Source: Thiocapsa sp035467215 (lineage in GTDB: Bacteria > Pseudomonadota > Gammaproteobacteria > Chromatiales > Chromatiaceae). From it: a stretch of 13,450 nt of DNA. The translations under genes were made by a program, and so were the position numbers. The notes under the pieces are model-generated. The model ran no database searches, was not told where the DNA came from, and saw only the letters and a program-made list of their open reading frames with translations. Positions 1 through 7,633 of the stretch are shown piece after piece; positions within the stretch are counted from its first letter, which is position 1, and every line of letters starts with the position of its first letter. The DNA lies in assembly GCF_035467215.1 (NCBI RefSeq), contig NZ_DATITZ010000226.1, positions 1-13,450 of the forward strand. Direction: 5' to 3'.

Positions 1-662
1 CAGACCAAGGGGCGCAGCAGGAGCGAGACGAACATCCGTGCCGGTTCGCTGTGGTTGGCCGTGAAGGGGATGGTCATCAGGTCGGCGGGCGGATCGAGCG
101 CGGCCTCGAGCAACCTTGCGAACACCGCCTTGGGCACCGCCTTCTTGTCGCCCGGGATGGGCAGTCCGCCCTCGGCGACGTGGAAGGACCCCTCGGTGGT
201 GCGCCGATCGCTCGCCGGGTTGTGCAGTACGCCTTGAGCGACGCGGTAGCTCGAGATGATGTCCGAGGTGAAGACGTTGCTGTCGACGGGGACGGAGAGC
301 TCGCGGGCCAGTCCGTGACGGTCCAGGATGAAGGATTGGAAGGGCAGGGTCGGGATTCGATCCAGCTCCAGATCCTCGAAATAGCGGCCTAGAAAATCCT
401 GGATCCGACGATCCACCGGGCAGTGATACGACGACAGGAGCCGGTTCTTCTCGCGATAGCTCAACAGCAGATCATGGGCGATCTCGATGAAGCCCTCCGT
501 CGCCGCCGTGCCGCATGAGGGTTGACCCGAGGAGATCAGCTTGAAGTTGATGTAGAGATGCAGCTTCTGGCGGTCGTCGGCCGAGAGCGGTGCATGGGGC
601 CCGTCGGGCAGATCGGCGGACGCGCCGGTGTGGAGACCAAGCTCGCGAATGGGATCGATCAT
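1..662 (-). CDS. N-terminal part of a large conserved protein, possibly PEPCK-like (truncated by the window edge)
   Basis: An open minus-strand frame runs from an ATG at 662 off the left edge, so only about 220 residues are visible. It begins MIDPIRELGLHTGASADLPD, continues through KLHLYINFKLISSGQPSC and CPVDRRIQDFLGRYFEDLEL, and includes SDRRTTEGSFHVAEGG followed by LPIPGDKKAVPKAVFARLL. These segments resemble, from memory, a family of very large (>1,000 residue) proteobacterial proteins whose C-terminal part is related to phosphoenolpyruvate carboxykinase. The catalytic part lies outside the window, so no activity is claimed. The frame stays open upstream to at least an ATG at 803 with fairly coding-like third positions. 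I prefer 662 because the conserved-looking sequence starts there and an AGGT lies shortly upstream; an extension is possible. It is divergent from galE across a long spacer. Coding status is fairly sure; function is weak. Confidence 0.7.
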   Translation of the reverse strand, partial: MIDPIRELGLHTGASADLPDGPHAPLSADDRQKLHLYINFKLISSGQPSCGTAATEGFIEIAHDLLLSYREKNRLLSSYHCPVDRRIQDFLGRYFEDLELDRIPTLPFQSFILDRHGLARELSVPVDSNVFTSDIISSYRVAQGVLHNPASDRRTTEGSFHVAEGGLPIPGDKKAVPKAVFARLLEAALDPPADLMTIPFTANHSEPARMFVSLLLRPLV

Positions 663-1167
663 GTCGGTGACCTGCAGTGTTGGGCTGGGCGGCCGCGGGG
701 CACGGCGCTCGTTGTCGGAAAACGCGTACGAGGTGGAGCTCTGCGGTAGAGTTAAGCACAAACGGCGCCACGTGGGGCGCTCCTCGTCCGATGGCGTTCG
801 CATGCTCGGGGCGTCGGCTTCAAGATTAGTCCCCGTCGATGCCGCAGGGCTGAAGTCCGACCTCGGGCGATCGGCACCGAGCGGAAACCCGGACCACGAC
901 CTTCGACCGGAACGCCCGTCGCATCGATCCGGGACGAGGATCGATCACTCGCGCACCGTCCCGGTGCGCAAGCGATCGGCAAGGCACCCGAGGTCAACCG
1001 TGGCCATCCTCCGCATGACCTTAGCCGGCCTCGCGTATGGTCTCGATCGACTCGGCGCAACGGACCTCCAATGAGCCGGCTGCGGAGGAATGAGAGACAC
1101 GAGACGAGCTTGCGAGACCAGCTCACGAAAACAGTGAACGAACGGCAACAGAGAACGGAGTAAAACA
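663..1167. other. Long spacer between two divergent genes
   Basis: About 500 bp separate the divergent PEPCK-like gene and galE. Open frames here on both strands have low-complexity Arg/Ser/Pro-rich translations and look like composition shadows. Promoters for both genes should lie here, but I cannot pick a convincing -35/-10 pair. One clear hairpin is present at 951-969. The part up to 803 could instead encode an N-terminal extension of the leftward gene. Confidence 0.5.
951..969. promoter_or_regulatory. Inverted repeat in the divergent spacer
   Basis: GCGCACCG (951-958) and CGGTGCGC (962-969) form a perfect 8-bp stem with a 3-base loop. It sits about 200 bp upstream of galE and has no T-run on either side, so it is not a classical terminator. 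It could be an operator or a structured leader element; its function is unknown. Confidence 0.3.
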
Positions 1168-2181
1168 ATGCGCGTACTCGTGACGGGCGGGGCGGGGTAT
1201 ATCGGCAGTCACACCTGCGTGGAGATGCTGAACGCAGGCATGGATGTCGTGGTCGTGGACAATCTGTGCAACAGCAAGGAGGAGTCGCTGCGGCGGGTGC
1301 GCGAGATCACCGGGCGAGCGCTGACCTTCGTCAAAGCGGATCTACGCGATCGCGCGGCACTCGATGCGATCTTTCGCGACGGCGCCTTCGATGCGGTTGT
1401 TCATTTCGCCGGACTCAAGGCGGTCGGGGAATCGGTCGAGATCCCGCTCGACTACTACGACAACAACCTCGGCGGGACCATCACACTCTGCGGGGCGATG
1501 TCCGCCGCCGGGGTGAAGAATCTGGTCTTCAGCTCATCGGCCACGGTCTACGGGGATCCGGCGACGGTGCCGATCCGAGAAGGGTTTCCGCTGTCGGCGA
1601 CCAATCCCTACGGCCGCTCCAAGCTCTTCATCGAGGAGATCCTGCGCGATCTTCATGTCTCGGACGGGGCCTGGAACATCGCCCTGCTGCGCTATTTCAA
1701 TCCCGTCGGCGCGCATCCGAGCGGGCGCATCGGCGAGGACCCCAACGGCATTCCGAACAACCTGATGCCCTATGTCGCCCAGGTCGCGATCGGCAAGCTG
1801 CCGCGACTGCGCGTCTTCGGCAATGACTATCCCACCCCGGACGGCACCGGCGTGCGCGATTACATCCATGTCGTCGACTTGGCGCGCGGGCATCTCGCGG
1901 CCTTGCATCGGCTTGCGCAGCGGCCTGGCGTCGTGGTCTACAACCTGGGCACCGGGCAAGGTTACAGCGTGTTGGATATGGTTGCGGCCTTCGAGCGGGC
2001 GAGCGGCCGGCCTGTGCCCTACGAGATCGTTGCGCGGCGGCCGGGCGATATCGCGGCCTGCTATGCCGATCCCGCCCTTGCGAAGGCGGAGCTGGGTTGG
2101 GAGGCAGAGCTCGGGATCGACGAGATGGTGCGCGACACCTGGCGCTGGCAGTCGGAGAACCCGCAAGGCTTCGACGGATGA
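1168..2181 (+). CDS. galE: UDP-glucose 4-epimerase
   Basis: The gene encodes 337 residues (E. coli GalE has 338). It interconverts UDP-glucose and UDP-galactose in the cytoplasm through an NAD-bound 4-keto intermediate, supplying galactose for LPS and exopolysaccharide and serving the Leloir pathway. The protein is an extended short-chain dehydrogenase/reductase. The Rossmann motif GGAGYIG is at residues 7-13. The active-site triad is recognisable as S124 in SSSATVYG and Y148 and K152 in the YGRSK motif. NPVGAHPSG, NLMPYVAQVA and GTGVRDYIHVVDLA are typical GalE substrate-binding segments. The ATG is preceded by GGAG at 1157-1160, a good ribosome site. It stands alone on its strand and converges with the sensor kinase gene, 58 bp away. 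No polysaccharide genes are visible beside it. Confidence 0.96.
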   Translation: MRVLVTGGAGYIGSHTCVEMLNAGMDVVVVDNLCNSKEESLRRVREITGRALTFVKADLRDRAALDAIFRDGAFDAVVHFAGLKAVGESVEIPLDYYDNNLGGTITLCGAMSAAGVKNLVFSSSATVYGDPATVPIREGFPLSATNPYGRSKLFIEEILRDLHVSDGAWNIALLRYFNPVGAHPSGRIGEDPNGIPNNLMPYVAQVAIGKLPRLRVFGNDYPTPDGTGVRDYIHVVDLARGHLAALHRLAQRPGVVVYNLGTGQGYSVLDMVAAFERASGRPVPYEIVARRPGDIAACYADPALAKAELGWEAELGIDEMVRDTWRWQSENPQGFDG

Positions 2182-2239
2182 CTCAACGGCCGAGGTTCGG
2201 ATCGAGCGCTTCAGAGTCGCGATCGGCCGGGCGATCGGT

Positions 2240-3577
2240 TCACGTCGGAAGCCTTAAACAGAGGCGGGCGCCGCCGAGCGTCGATCCCTCGACGCCGAGG
2301 CGACCGCCATACGCCTCGCAGATCTCGCGGGCCATGGCGAGACCGATCCCGTGTCCGGGGACGGCCTCGTCCGCGCGGGCCCCGCGCCCGAGCAAGCGCG
2401 CGGCATCCTGCGGCGGAATGCCTGGCCCGTCGTCCTCGATCGCGATGATCAGCGTCCCCTTCTCGACGCTGCAGAGGATGCGCACCTGGCTTCGGCACCA
2501 TTTGAAGGCGTTGTCGAGGAGGTTGCCGAGCATCTCCATGAGGTCCCCCTCCACGCCGTTGAGCTGGATCTCTTCCGGGATCGCCAGCGAGACGGCGACG
2601 CCTTTGTCGCGGTAGACCTTGCTCAGCGAGTCGATCAGTCGCTCCGCGATACGCCTGATCTGCAGCGGCGGCGACAGGATCGCCGCCTGTCCGCCGCCGG
2701 TGCGGGCGCGTTGCAGTTGATGGGCGACGATGTTGTCCATCCGCGCCAGTTGTTCCTCCACGAGCAGGGTCGTCTCGTTGCCCGCCGCGAGATCGCCGAT
2801 GGCGCCTCTGATGACGGCGAGCGGGGTCTTGAGGCTGTGCGCAAGGTCGCCGAGCGCGTTGTCCAGGCGCCTTTGGCGTGCCTGCTCGTGGGCGAGGAGT
2901 CCGTTGAGGTTGTCCGTCAGGGCGCGGATCTCGCTCGGATAGTTGCCCAGGATCTTGGCCTGATTGCCTGACTCGATCGCAGCCACCTCGGTGCTCACGC
3001 GTCGCAGCGGCGCGAGCCCCCAAGCGAGGATCAAGACCAGCGCCGTCAACATGAGCAGGGCCATCGCACCGAGCCAGACGGCGAGGCTGCCGCGAAAGCG
3101 CCCGACCTCCTCGTTGAAGGCGGCCATGTCCTCGGCGACCGTGAACACATAGTGGCGTGGCAGCTCTCCGGTTTCCCAGGACACCCCGAAGCCCTCCACC
3201 AGATAGTCCGCGCCATCGTCGCTCCGTCTGACCTCGAGCCGGCGCTGCCCCGGCACGAGGTCCATCGGGCTCGGCTCGGGGATTCCCATCGCGGACTCGG
3301 ATTCCCAAACCAGCCGGTTGGACATGTCGAAGACGCGCGCGTACAGGCCTGATCCAGGTAGGCTGAAACGGGCCTCGGCGAGAGCATCGGGGAAGACCAG
3401 GCCGTCGTTCTCGGCCTCCGCTGCGGCCATGAGCAGGAAGATCTGCGCAAGCAGACGCTCCTCGCGCGAGGATTCCGCGGTGTCGCGGAAGGCCCGTTCC
3501 AGGGCGAGGCTGGTGAGCAGAATGAAGACCGCAAGCACCGCGGCCGCGGAGGCGACGACGCGCGCACGCAGTGACAT
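2240..3577 (-). CDS. PhoQ-type sensor histidine kinase
   Basis: This 445-residue inner-membrane kinase pairs with the regulator encoded just upstream. A first membrane segment spans residues about 7-27, a periplasmic sensor region about 28-165, and a second membrane segment about 166-187. A HAMP-like linker (about 188-240) follows, then the HisKA dimer domain with the phospho-acceptor H247 in LAHSLKTPLAV, a wording close to PhoQ. The ATPase domain has the N-box EMLGNLLDNAFKW (348-360), the G1 box EDDGPGIP (381-388) and the G2 box GHGIGL (408-413). All catalytic motifs are present, so it should be active. Its ATG overlaps the stop of the regulator gene by one base (TGATG), implying translational coupling. 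The periplasmic part has no obvious PhoQ-like acidic metal patch, so the ligand should not be assumed to be Mg2+. Confidence 0.92.
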   Translation of the reverse strand: MSLRARVVASAAAVLAVFILLTSLALERAFRDTAESSREERLLAQIFLLMAAAEAENDGLVFPDALAEARFSLPGSGLYARVFDMSNRLVWESESAMGIPEPSPMDLVPGQRRLEVRRSDDGADYLVEGFGVSWETGELPRHYVFTVAEDMAAFNEEVGRFRGSLAVWLGAMALLMLTALVLILAWGLAPLRRVSTEVAAIESGNQAKILGNYPSEIRALTDNLNGLLAHEQARQRRLDNALGDLAHSLKTPLAVIRGAIGDLAAGNETTLLVEEQLARMDNIVAHQLQRARTGGGQAAILSPPLQIRRIAERLIDSLSKVYRDKGVAVSLAIPEEIQLNGVEGDLMEMLGNLLDNAFKWCRSQVRILCSVEKGTLIIAIEDDGPGIPPQDAARLLGRGARADEAVPGHGIGLAMAREICEAYGGRLGVEGSTLGGARLCLRLPT

Positions 3578-4275
3578 CAGGCGGAACCCGGGTGCGCGTC
3601 CTCGCTTGCGAGTGCCAGGCGGTAACCGCGACCGCGCAAGGTCTCGATCGGTGCGAGCGAGCCGTCGGGGTCGAGCTTGCGTCGCAGTCGGCCCAAGAGG
3701 ACCTCGATGACGTTGCTGTCGCGATCCTCGTCATGCGGATAGAGCCGGTCCGCCAAGGCTTGCTTGGAGAGTACGCCGCCGCGCGCGCTCGCCAGTTGCT
3801 CCAAGAGCCGGTATTCGTACGCGGTCAGCTCGGTCTGGCGCTCGTGGATCCAGACCGACTGGGCGACCAGATCCATGCGCAAGAGTCCGATGCGCAGCTC
3901 CCGAGACGCCGCTCCGTTGGCTCGGCGGATCAGGGCGCGCAGTCGGGCCAACAGCTCCTCCGCCTGAAAAGGTTTGGCGAGATAGTCGTCGGCCCCGGCC
4001 TCGAGACCTTCCACCTTGTCCTGCCAGCGGTCGCGCGCGGTGAGGATGAGGATCGGCAAGAGGCTGTCGGCGGCGCGCAGGTTGCGGATGATCTCCAGCC
4101 CGCTCATCCCGGGCAGACCGAGATCGATCACCGCGGCATCGAAGGGGTATTCGGTCGCCAGGTACAAACCTTCGCGACCCTCGCCGGTGCCCTCCGCAAT
4201 GGCGCCCTCGCGACCGAGACGCTCGATGATTTGGCGACGTAGCTCCGCCTCGTCCTCGATCACCAAGACATGCAT
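3577..4275 (-). CDS. OmpR/PhoP-family response regulator
   Basis: This 232-residue DNA-binding regulator is the presumed partner of the overlapping PhoQ-type kinase. The receiver domain (about 1-118) has the acidic pocket E7/D8, the phospho-acceptor D51 in VIDLGLPGMSG, T79 in ILTARD and K101 in the LAKPF motif. The C-terminal winged-helix domain (about 128-222) contains LTAYEYRLLEQLA, the recognition-helix segment SNVIEVLLGRLRRKLD and the wing RGRGYRLA, typical of the Trans_Reg_C fold. The PepSY-protein gene lies 12 bp upstream on the same strand, so the order PepSY protein, regulator, kinase forms one likely operon. The nearest relatives by wording are PhoP-like, but a regulon cannot be read from the window. 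Confidence 0.93.
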   Translation of the reverse strand: MHVLVIEDEAELRRQIIERLGREGAIAEGTGEGREGLYLATEYPFDAAVIDLGLPGMSGLEIIRNLRAADSLLPILILTARDRWQDKVEGLEAGADDYLAKPFQAEELLARLRALIRRANGAASRELRIGLLRMDLVAQSVWIHERQTELTAYEYRLLEQLASARGGVLSKQALADRLYPHDEDRDSNVIEVLLGRLRRKLDPDGSLAPIETLRGRGYRLALASEDAHPGSA

Positions 4276-4287
4276 AGGCTCCTCCCG

Positions 4288-4536
4288 TCAGCGGCCCGAG
4301 ACGAAGACGTATTTCACCTCGCCCGACGGGGTCAGAACCTTGACCTGATAACCGCCGTCCGAGGGTTTGACGGAGAGGACACGCCCGCCGCCGGTTTGGC
4401 GCCGCGCCGCCTCTTCAGCTTGCCCCGGGCTCATCTGCCCTTGGCGCGAGTCGTCTTTGCGGGCCCACGCTCCCGCGCTCATCGCAACGCTGACGAAGAG
4501 GAGCAAAACGGCGAGGGCGAGTCTGGTGGGGCGCAT
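4288..4536 (-). CDS. Small exported PepSY-domain protein
   Basis: The gene encodes 82 residues. Residues 1-25 form a signal peptide (MRPT basic start, hydrophobic ALAVLLLFVSVAMSA, then a likely cleavage after AWA). The mature part is a single PepSY-like unit: a helix with MSPGQAEEAARRQ, followed by the strand pattern GRVLSVKPSDGGYQVKVLT and VKYVFVSG. It is probably periplasmic. Such proteins are often encoded beside PhoPQ-like systems and are thought to act as binding or inhibitory modules in the periplasm, possibly feeding the sensor; that role is inferred from context. It is first in the likely operon with the regulator (12-bp gap) and kinase. Confidence 0.8.
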   Translation of the reverse strand: MRPTRLALAVLLLFVSVAMSAGAWARKDDSRQGQMSPGQAEEAARRQTGGGRVLSVKPSDGGYQVKVLTPSGEVKYVFVSGR

Positions 4537-4614
4537 GTTGGTCAGGGCTCCGGGATCCGTTCCAGGTGAGTCTCAATCTAGCACAGACGGCGTATCGGGC
4601 CGAAGGCATCCGCA

Positions 4615-4917
4615 TTATCGCGGGTTGCGGTAGCCCCTGTATCCGCGCTCGGGCGGATTCAGGATGATCGAGCGGGTAGGAACATAACCGCGAATGGCGT
4701 GACCGCCGTATTCCGGGGCCGTGATGGTCGTGGTGCCGCGCTCGGGGCGATAACGGCGGGGGTAGGGGTCGCAAGGACGGCCGCGATCGCAGCGCCATTC
4801 CCGACCGTCGCGTCCCTCCCACATGGGGGGCTCCCGCGCCTGCGAGGTCGCAGGCGCGAGGGCAAAGGTCGCGATACCGACAGCGGATAGGATCAACAGC
4901 GTCCGGCTGATGTTCAT
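4615..4917 (-). CDS. Small exported Arg/Gly/Tyr/Pro-rich protein of unknown function
   Basis: The gene encodes 100 residues. I do not recognise the family. Residues 1-27 look like a signal peptide (MNISRTLLILSAVGIATFAL, cleavage likely after SQA). The mature protein is short, basic and rich in Arg, Gly, Pro and Tyr, with two cysteines (C43 and C49) in WRCDRGRPCDPYP that could form a disulfide. A GGAG 7 bases upstream of the ATG supports this start. It is on the same strand as the PepSY/regulator/kinase cluster with a 78-bp gap, so it may share their transcript or be controlled separately. An envelope or nucleic-acid/polyanion-binding role is only a guess. Confidence 0.65.
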   Translation of the reverse strand: MNISRTLLILSAVGIATFALAPATSQAREPPMWEGRDGREWRCDRGRPCDPYPRRYRPERGTTTITAPEYGGHAIRGYVPTRSIILNPPERGYRGYRNPR

Positions 4918-4937
4918 GGATCATCTCCAGCGAAGCG

Positions 4938-4960
4938 ACGGGGAAACGGATACCCCGTCA
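4938..4960 (-). promoter_or_regulatory. Hairpin in the leader of the small exported protein gene
   Basis: GACGGGG (4938-4944) pairs perfectly with CCCCGTC (4954-4960) around a 9-base loop. In the minus-strand transcript it ends about 20 bases before the start codon and just upstream of the GGAG ribosome site. It could tune mRNA stability or translation. It resembles no riboswitch that I know. Confidence 0.3.
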
Positions 4961-5065
4961 TCACCCCAATCATAGAGCCTCCACGCTGAACCGCACCTGA
5001 ACCGCAGTGCTGTCGATACCTCTGGTCGGCTTAGCAACCGTTCAATAACAAGTGATCCATCTTAG

Positions 5066-5103
5066 CCCCTCTCCCCTCGCGGGAGAGGGGTTGGGGAGAG
5101 GGG
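5066..5103. repeat. GC-rich hairpin repeat of the CCCCTCTCCC / GGGAGAGGGG type
   Basis: CCCCTCTCCC (5066-5075) and GGGAGAGGGG (5081-5090) form a perfect 10-bp stem with loop CTCGC. A second, partial copy of the right arm follows (TTGGGGAGAGGGG). Units of this style are scattered between genes in many high-GC proteobacteria. It lies about 40 bp downstream of the glcB stop and has no T-run, so it may end transcription or act as a mobile repeat remnant; I cannot tell which. Confidence 0.6.
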
Positions 5104-5144
5104 GAGAATGAACCGGAATGGCTCAGTTGTTTCTGAATCGTTAC

Positions 5145-7328
5145 TTAATGCCCCTTAAGCCGCCTGCGCATGGCGTGCAGGGTCGGCTCGGTGTAGCCGT
5201 TCGGCGCCTCGCGACCCTTGAAGATCAAGTCCGAGGCGGCTTCGAAGGCGATGCCGTCGAACCCGGGTGCCATCGGGCGATAGACGGGATCATCGGCGTT
5301 CTGTGCATCGACCACGGCGGCCATTCGTTTGAGGGTCTCCGTGACTTGCTCGCGCGAAACGACGCCGTGATGCAGCCAGTTGGCGACATGCTGGCTCGAG
5401 ATCCGCAGGGTCGCGCGGTCTTCCATCAGGCCGACGTTGGCGATGTCCGGCACCTTCGAGCAGCCGACACCCTGATCGACCCAGCGCACCACGTAGCCGA
5501 GGATGCCCTGACAGTTGTTGTCGAGCTCCTGCTGAATCTCCTCCGCACTCCAGGCGCAGCTCGGGTCGAGCGGGATTTGCAGGATGGTGTCCAGGCTGGC
5601 CCGTGGCCCGCCGGCGGCCAGCTGCGCTTGGACGGCGGCGACATCCACCTGGTGGTAGTGCATGGCATGCAGGGTCGCGGCGGTCGGGGAGGGGACCCAG
5701 GCGCAGTTGGCGCCGGCCTTGGGATGACCCGCCTTGGTCGCGACCATGGCGCGCATCTCGTCGGGCATGGTCCACATGCCCTTGCCGATCTGGGCGTGGC
5801 CGCGCAGGCCGCAGGCCAGGCCGACATCGACGTTCCAGTTCTCGTAGGCCAGCAGCCAAGGCGCGCCCTTCATGTCGCCTTTGCGCAGCACGGCGCCGGC
5901 CTCCATGTCGGTGTGGATCTCGTCGCCCGTGCGGTCCAGGAACCCTGTGTTGATGAAGATGACCCGCTCGGAGGCCACCCGGATGCACTCCTTGAGGTTC
6001 AGGGTCGTGCGGCGCTCCTCGTCCATGATGCCGATCTTGATGGTGTTGCGGGCGAGACCCAGCGCATCCTCCACGCCGGCAAAGATGTCGACCGCGAGTT
6101 GAACCTCCTCGGGTCCGTGCATCTTCGGCTTGACGATGTAGACGCTGCCGGCGCGCGAGTTGCGATGTGCCCCGAAGGTGGGATGGATGTCGTGCAGCGC
6201 GCAGGCGACAGTGACCAGCGCATCGAGCATGCCTTCCGGGATCTCGTTGCCGTCGGCATCCAGGACGGCATCCGTCGTCATGAGATGACCGACGTTGCGC
6301 ACCAGCATCAGAGAACGCCCGGGCAGGGTGAGCGTGCCGCCGAGCGGGGTGCGGTAGGTCCGGTCCTCGTCCAGGGCGCGATCGACGGGCTTGCCTCCCT
6401 TCTGGAAACGGGCGGTGAGGTCGCCCTTCATGAGTCCCAACCAGTTGCGATAGACCCCGACCTTGTCCTCGGTATCGACCGCGGCGACCGAGTCCTCGCA
6501 GTCCTGGATACTGGTCACGGCCGACTCGAGCAGAAGGTCGGCGACACCGGCCGGGCTGGCTTGCCCGACCAGGTGCTCGCGATCGATGCGAATCTCGATG
6601 TGCAGCCCGTGGTTGGTCAGGAGGATGCCCGAGGGACATTCCGGTGTGCCGAGGTAGCCGACAAACTGGCCGGGCTCGATCAGCATGGTCTGGCTGTTGT
6701 CCGGCAGACAGACGACCAGCTTGCCGTCCTCGACCCGATAGCCGCAGGATTCGCCGTGCGAGCCTCGGTTGAGCGGAGCGGCCTCGTCGAGGAAGGCGGC
6801 AGCGCGGGCGATGACCTCGGCGCCGCGTTTGGGGTTGTAGGTCTTGCCGCGCTCCAGGCCATCGGTGTCCGGGATGACGTCGGTGCCATAGAGCGCGTCG
6901 TAGAGGCTGCCCCAGCGGGCGTTCGCCGCGTTGAGAGCATAACGGGCATTGCTGACCGGCACGACCAGCTGCGGACCGGCGATCTCGGCGATCTCGGGAT
7001 CGACGTCGGAGGTGGTCACCCCGAAGGCTGGACCTTCGGGCACCAGATAACCGATATCCGAGAGGAATGCGCGGTAGGCGCCCGAGTCGACCGGTTGTCC
7101 GCGACGCTCCAAGTGCCAGGCATCGATGCGCGCCTGAAGCGCATCGCGCTTGGCCAGCAGCGCCCGGTTTCTCGGGGTAAGCTCGCCGATCATCTCGGCG
7201 AAGGCACCCCAGACCTTGGCGGCGTCCAGTCCGGTGCCCGGAAGCACCTCGGTCGCGACCAGTTCGTATAAGGGCTTGGCGACCTTCAGGCCGGCTATAT
7301 CTACGCGTTCCATCATCTTGTTCGGCAT
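5145..7328 (-). CDS. glcB: Malate synthase G
   Basis: The gene encodes 727 residues (E. coli GlcB has 723). It condenses glyoxylate with acetyl-CoA to malate and CoA in the cytosol, completing the glyoxylate bypass or glycolate use. The sequence aligns with GlcB throughout, including EVLPGTGLDAA, NARYALNAANARWGSLYDAL and DCEDSVAAVD. Active-site residues are recognisable: R344 in RNVGHLM, E437 in GIMDEER (Mg2+ ligand), D465 in NTGFLDRTGDE, C623 in GCSKVPDI, and the general base D637 in MEDRATLRISSQH. The frame is open further upstream to 7538, but the extra residues are unlike the family. The ATG at 7328 has GGAG 9 bases before it and gives the expected length; in-frame ATGs at 7316 and 7313 lack such a site. 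No isocitrate lyase or glc genes are adjacent. Confidence 0.95.
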   Translation of the reverse strand: MPNKMMERVDIAGLKVAKPLYELVATEVLPGTGLDAAKVWGAFAEMIGELTPRNRALLAKRDALQARIDAWHLERRGQPVDSGAYRAFLSDIGYLVPEGPAFGVTTSDVDPEIAEIAGPQLVVPVSNARYALNAANARWGSLYDALYGTDVIPDTDGLERGKTYNPKRGAEVIARAAAFLDEAAPLNRGSHGESCGYRVEDGKLVVCLPDNSQTMLIEPGQFVGYLGTPECPSGILLTNHGLHIEIRIDREHLVGQASPAGVADLLLESAVTSIQDCEDSVAAVDTEDKVGVYRNWLGLMKGDLTARFQKGGKPVDRALDEDRTYRTPLGGTLTLPGRSLMLVRNVGHLMTTDAVLDADGNEIPEGMLDALVTVACALHDIHPTFGAHRNSRAGSVYIVKPKMHGPEEVQLAVDIFAGVEDALGLARNTIKIGIMDEERRTTLNLKECIRVASERVIFINTGFLDRTGDEIHTDMEAGAVLRKGDMKGAPWLLAYENWNVDVGLACGLRGHAQIGKGMWTMPDEMRAMVATKAGHPKAGANCAWVPSPTAATLHAMHYHQVDVAAVQAQLAAGGPRASLDTILQIPLDPSCAWSAEEIQQELDNNCQGILGYVVRWVDQGVGCSKVPDIANVGLMEDRATLRISSQHVANWLHHGVVSREQVTETLKRMAAVVDAQNADDPVYRPMAPGFDGIAFEAASDLIFKGREAPNGYTEPTLHAMRRRLKGH

Positions 7329-7633
7329 CGTCGTGGTCTCCATCCCGCGTTTCGCGAGGACCGTCTCAGTGGGTTTATCGGCGTGAAGTCTGTGGACCAG
7401 ACCTTGTAAGATGAAGCCGTGATGCGGACGCGGCAAGTTTATCCTGATGACTTTTGTCAAGTGATAGGATTCGTTCCGGCAATGCTCGACATGGTCGGCT
7501 CCGGACCGAGAGGCTGTCGTCCATCTGGATCGACTCATGCCGATCTCGTTGACCGATGCGGGCAGGCCCCGAGCGGACGACCCTTGTCCTGCATGCGCAG
7601 CCCCGAACCCTTTCTTCCCGGTTCTCGAAACCG
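7329..7633. other. Divergent spacer between glcB and vsr
   Basis: About 305 bp separate the two divergent genes. It must carry the glcB promoter on the minus strand. A TTGACA-like hexamer reads leftward at 7460-7455, but no good -10 box stands at standard spacing. The short open frames here are shadows. An in-frame ATG at 7556 could extend vsr by 26 residues, but those residues are not Vsr-like. Confidence 0.4.

Noticed and set aside
472..771. 99-codon minus-strand frame in the left-edge gene
   Set aside because: An out-of-frame shadow of the conserved protein read from 662 to 1; its sequence is Arg/Ala/Pro-rich with no conserved pattern.
2211..3734. 507-codon minus-strand frame overlapping the sensor kinase
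   Set aside because: It is a shifted-frame reading of the kinase and regulator genes, Arg/Ala/Pro-rich and low complexity; the other frame has all histidine-kinase motifs.
5118..7271. 717-codon open frame on the + strand antisense to glcB
   Set aside because: It lies wholly opposite a gene with full-length malate synthase homology and intact active site. Its translation is rich in Gly/Val/Asp/Arg without recognisable motifs, as expected when high G/C third positions suppress stops on the opposite strand.
7455..7460. TTGACA as a -35 box for glcB
   Set aside because: No acceptable -10 hexamer stands 16-18 bases downstream on the minus strand, so I do not call a promoter.
7329..7538. 70-residue N-terminal extension of malate synthase
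   Set aside because: The extension has no counterpart in GlcB, and a good ribosome site precedes the ATG at 7328, which gives the expected family length.
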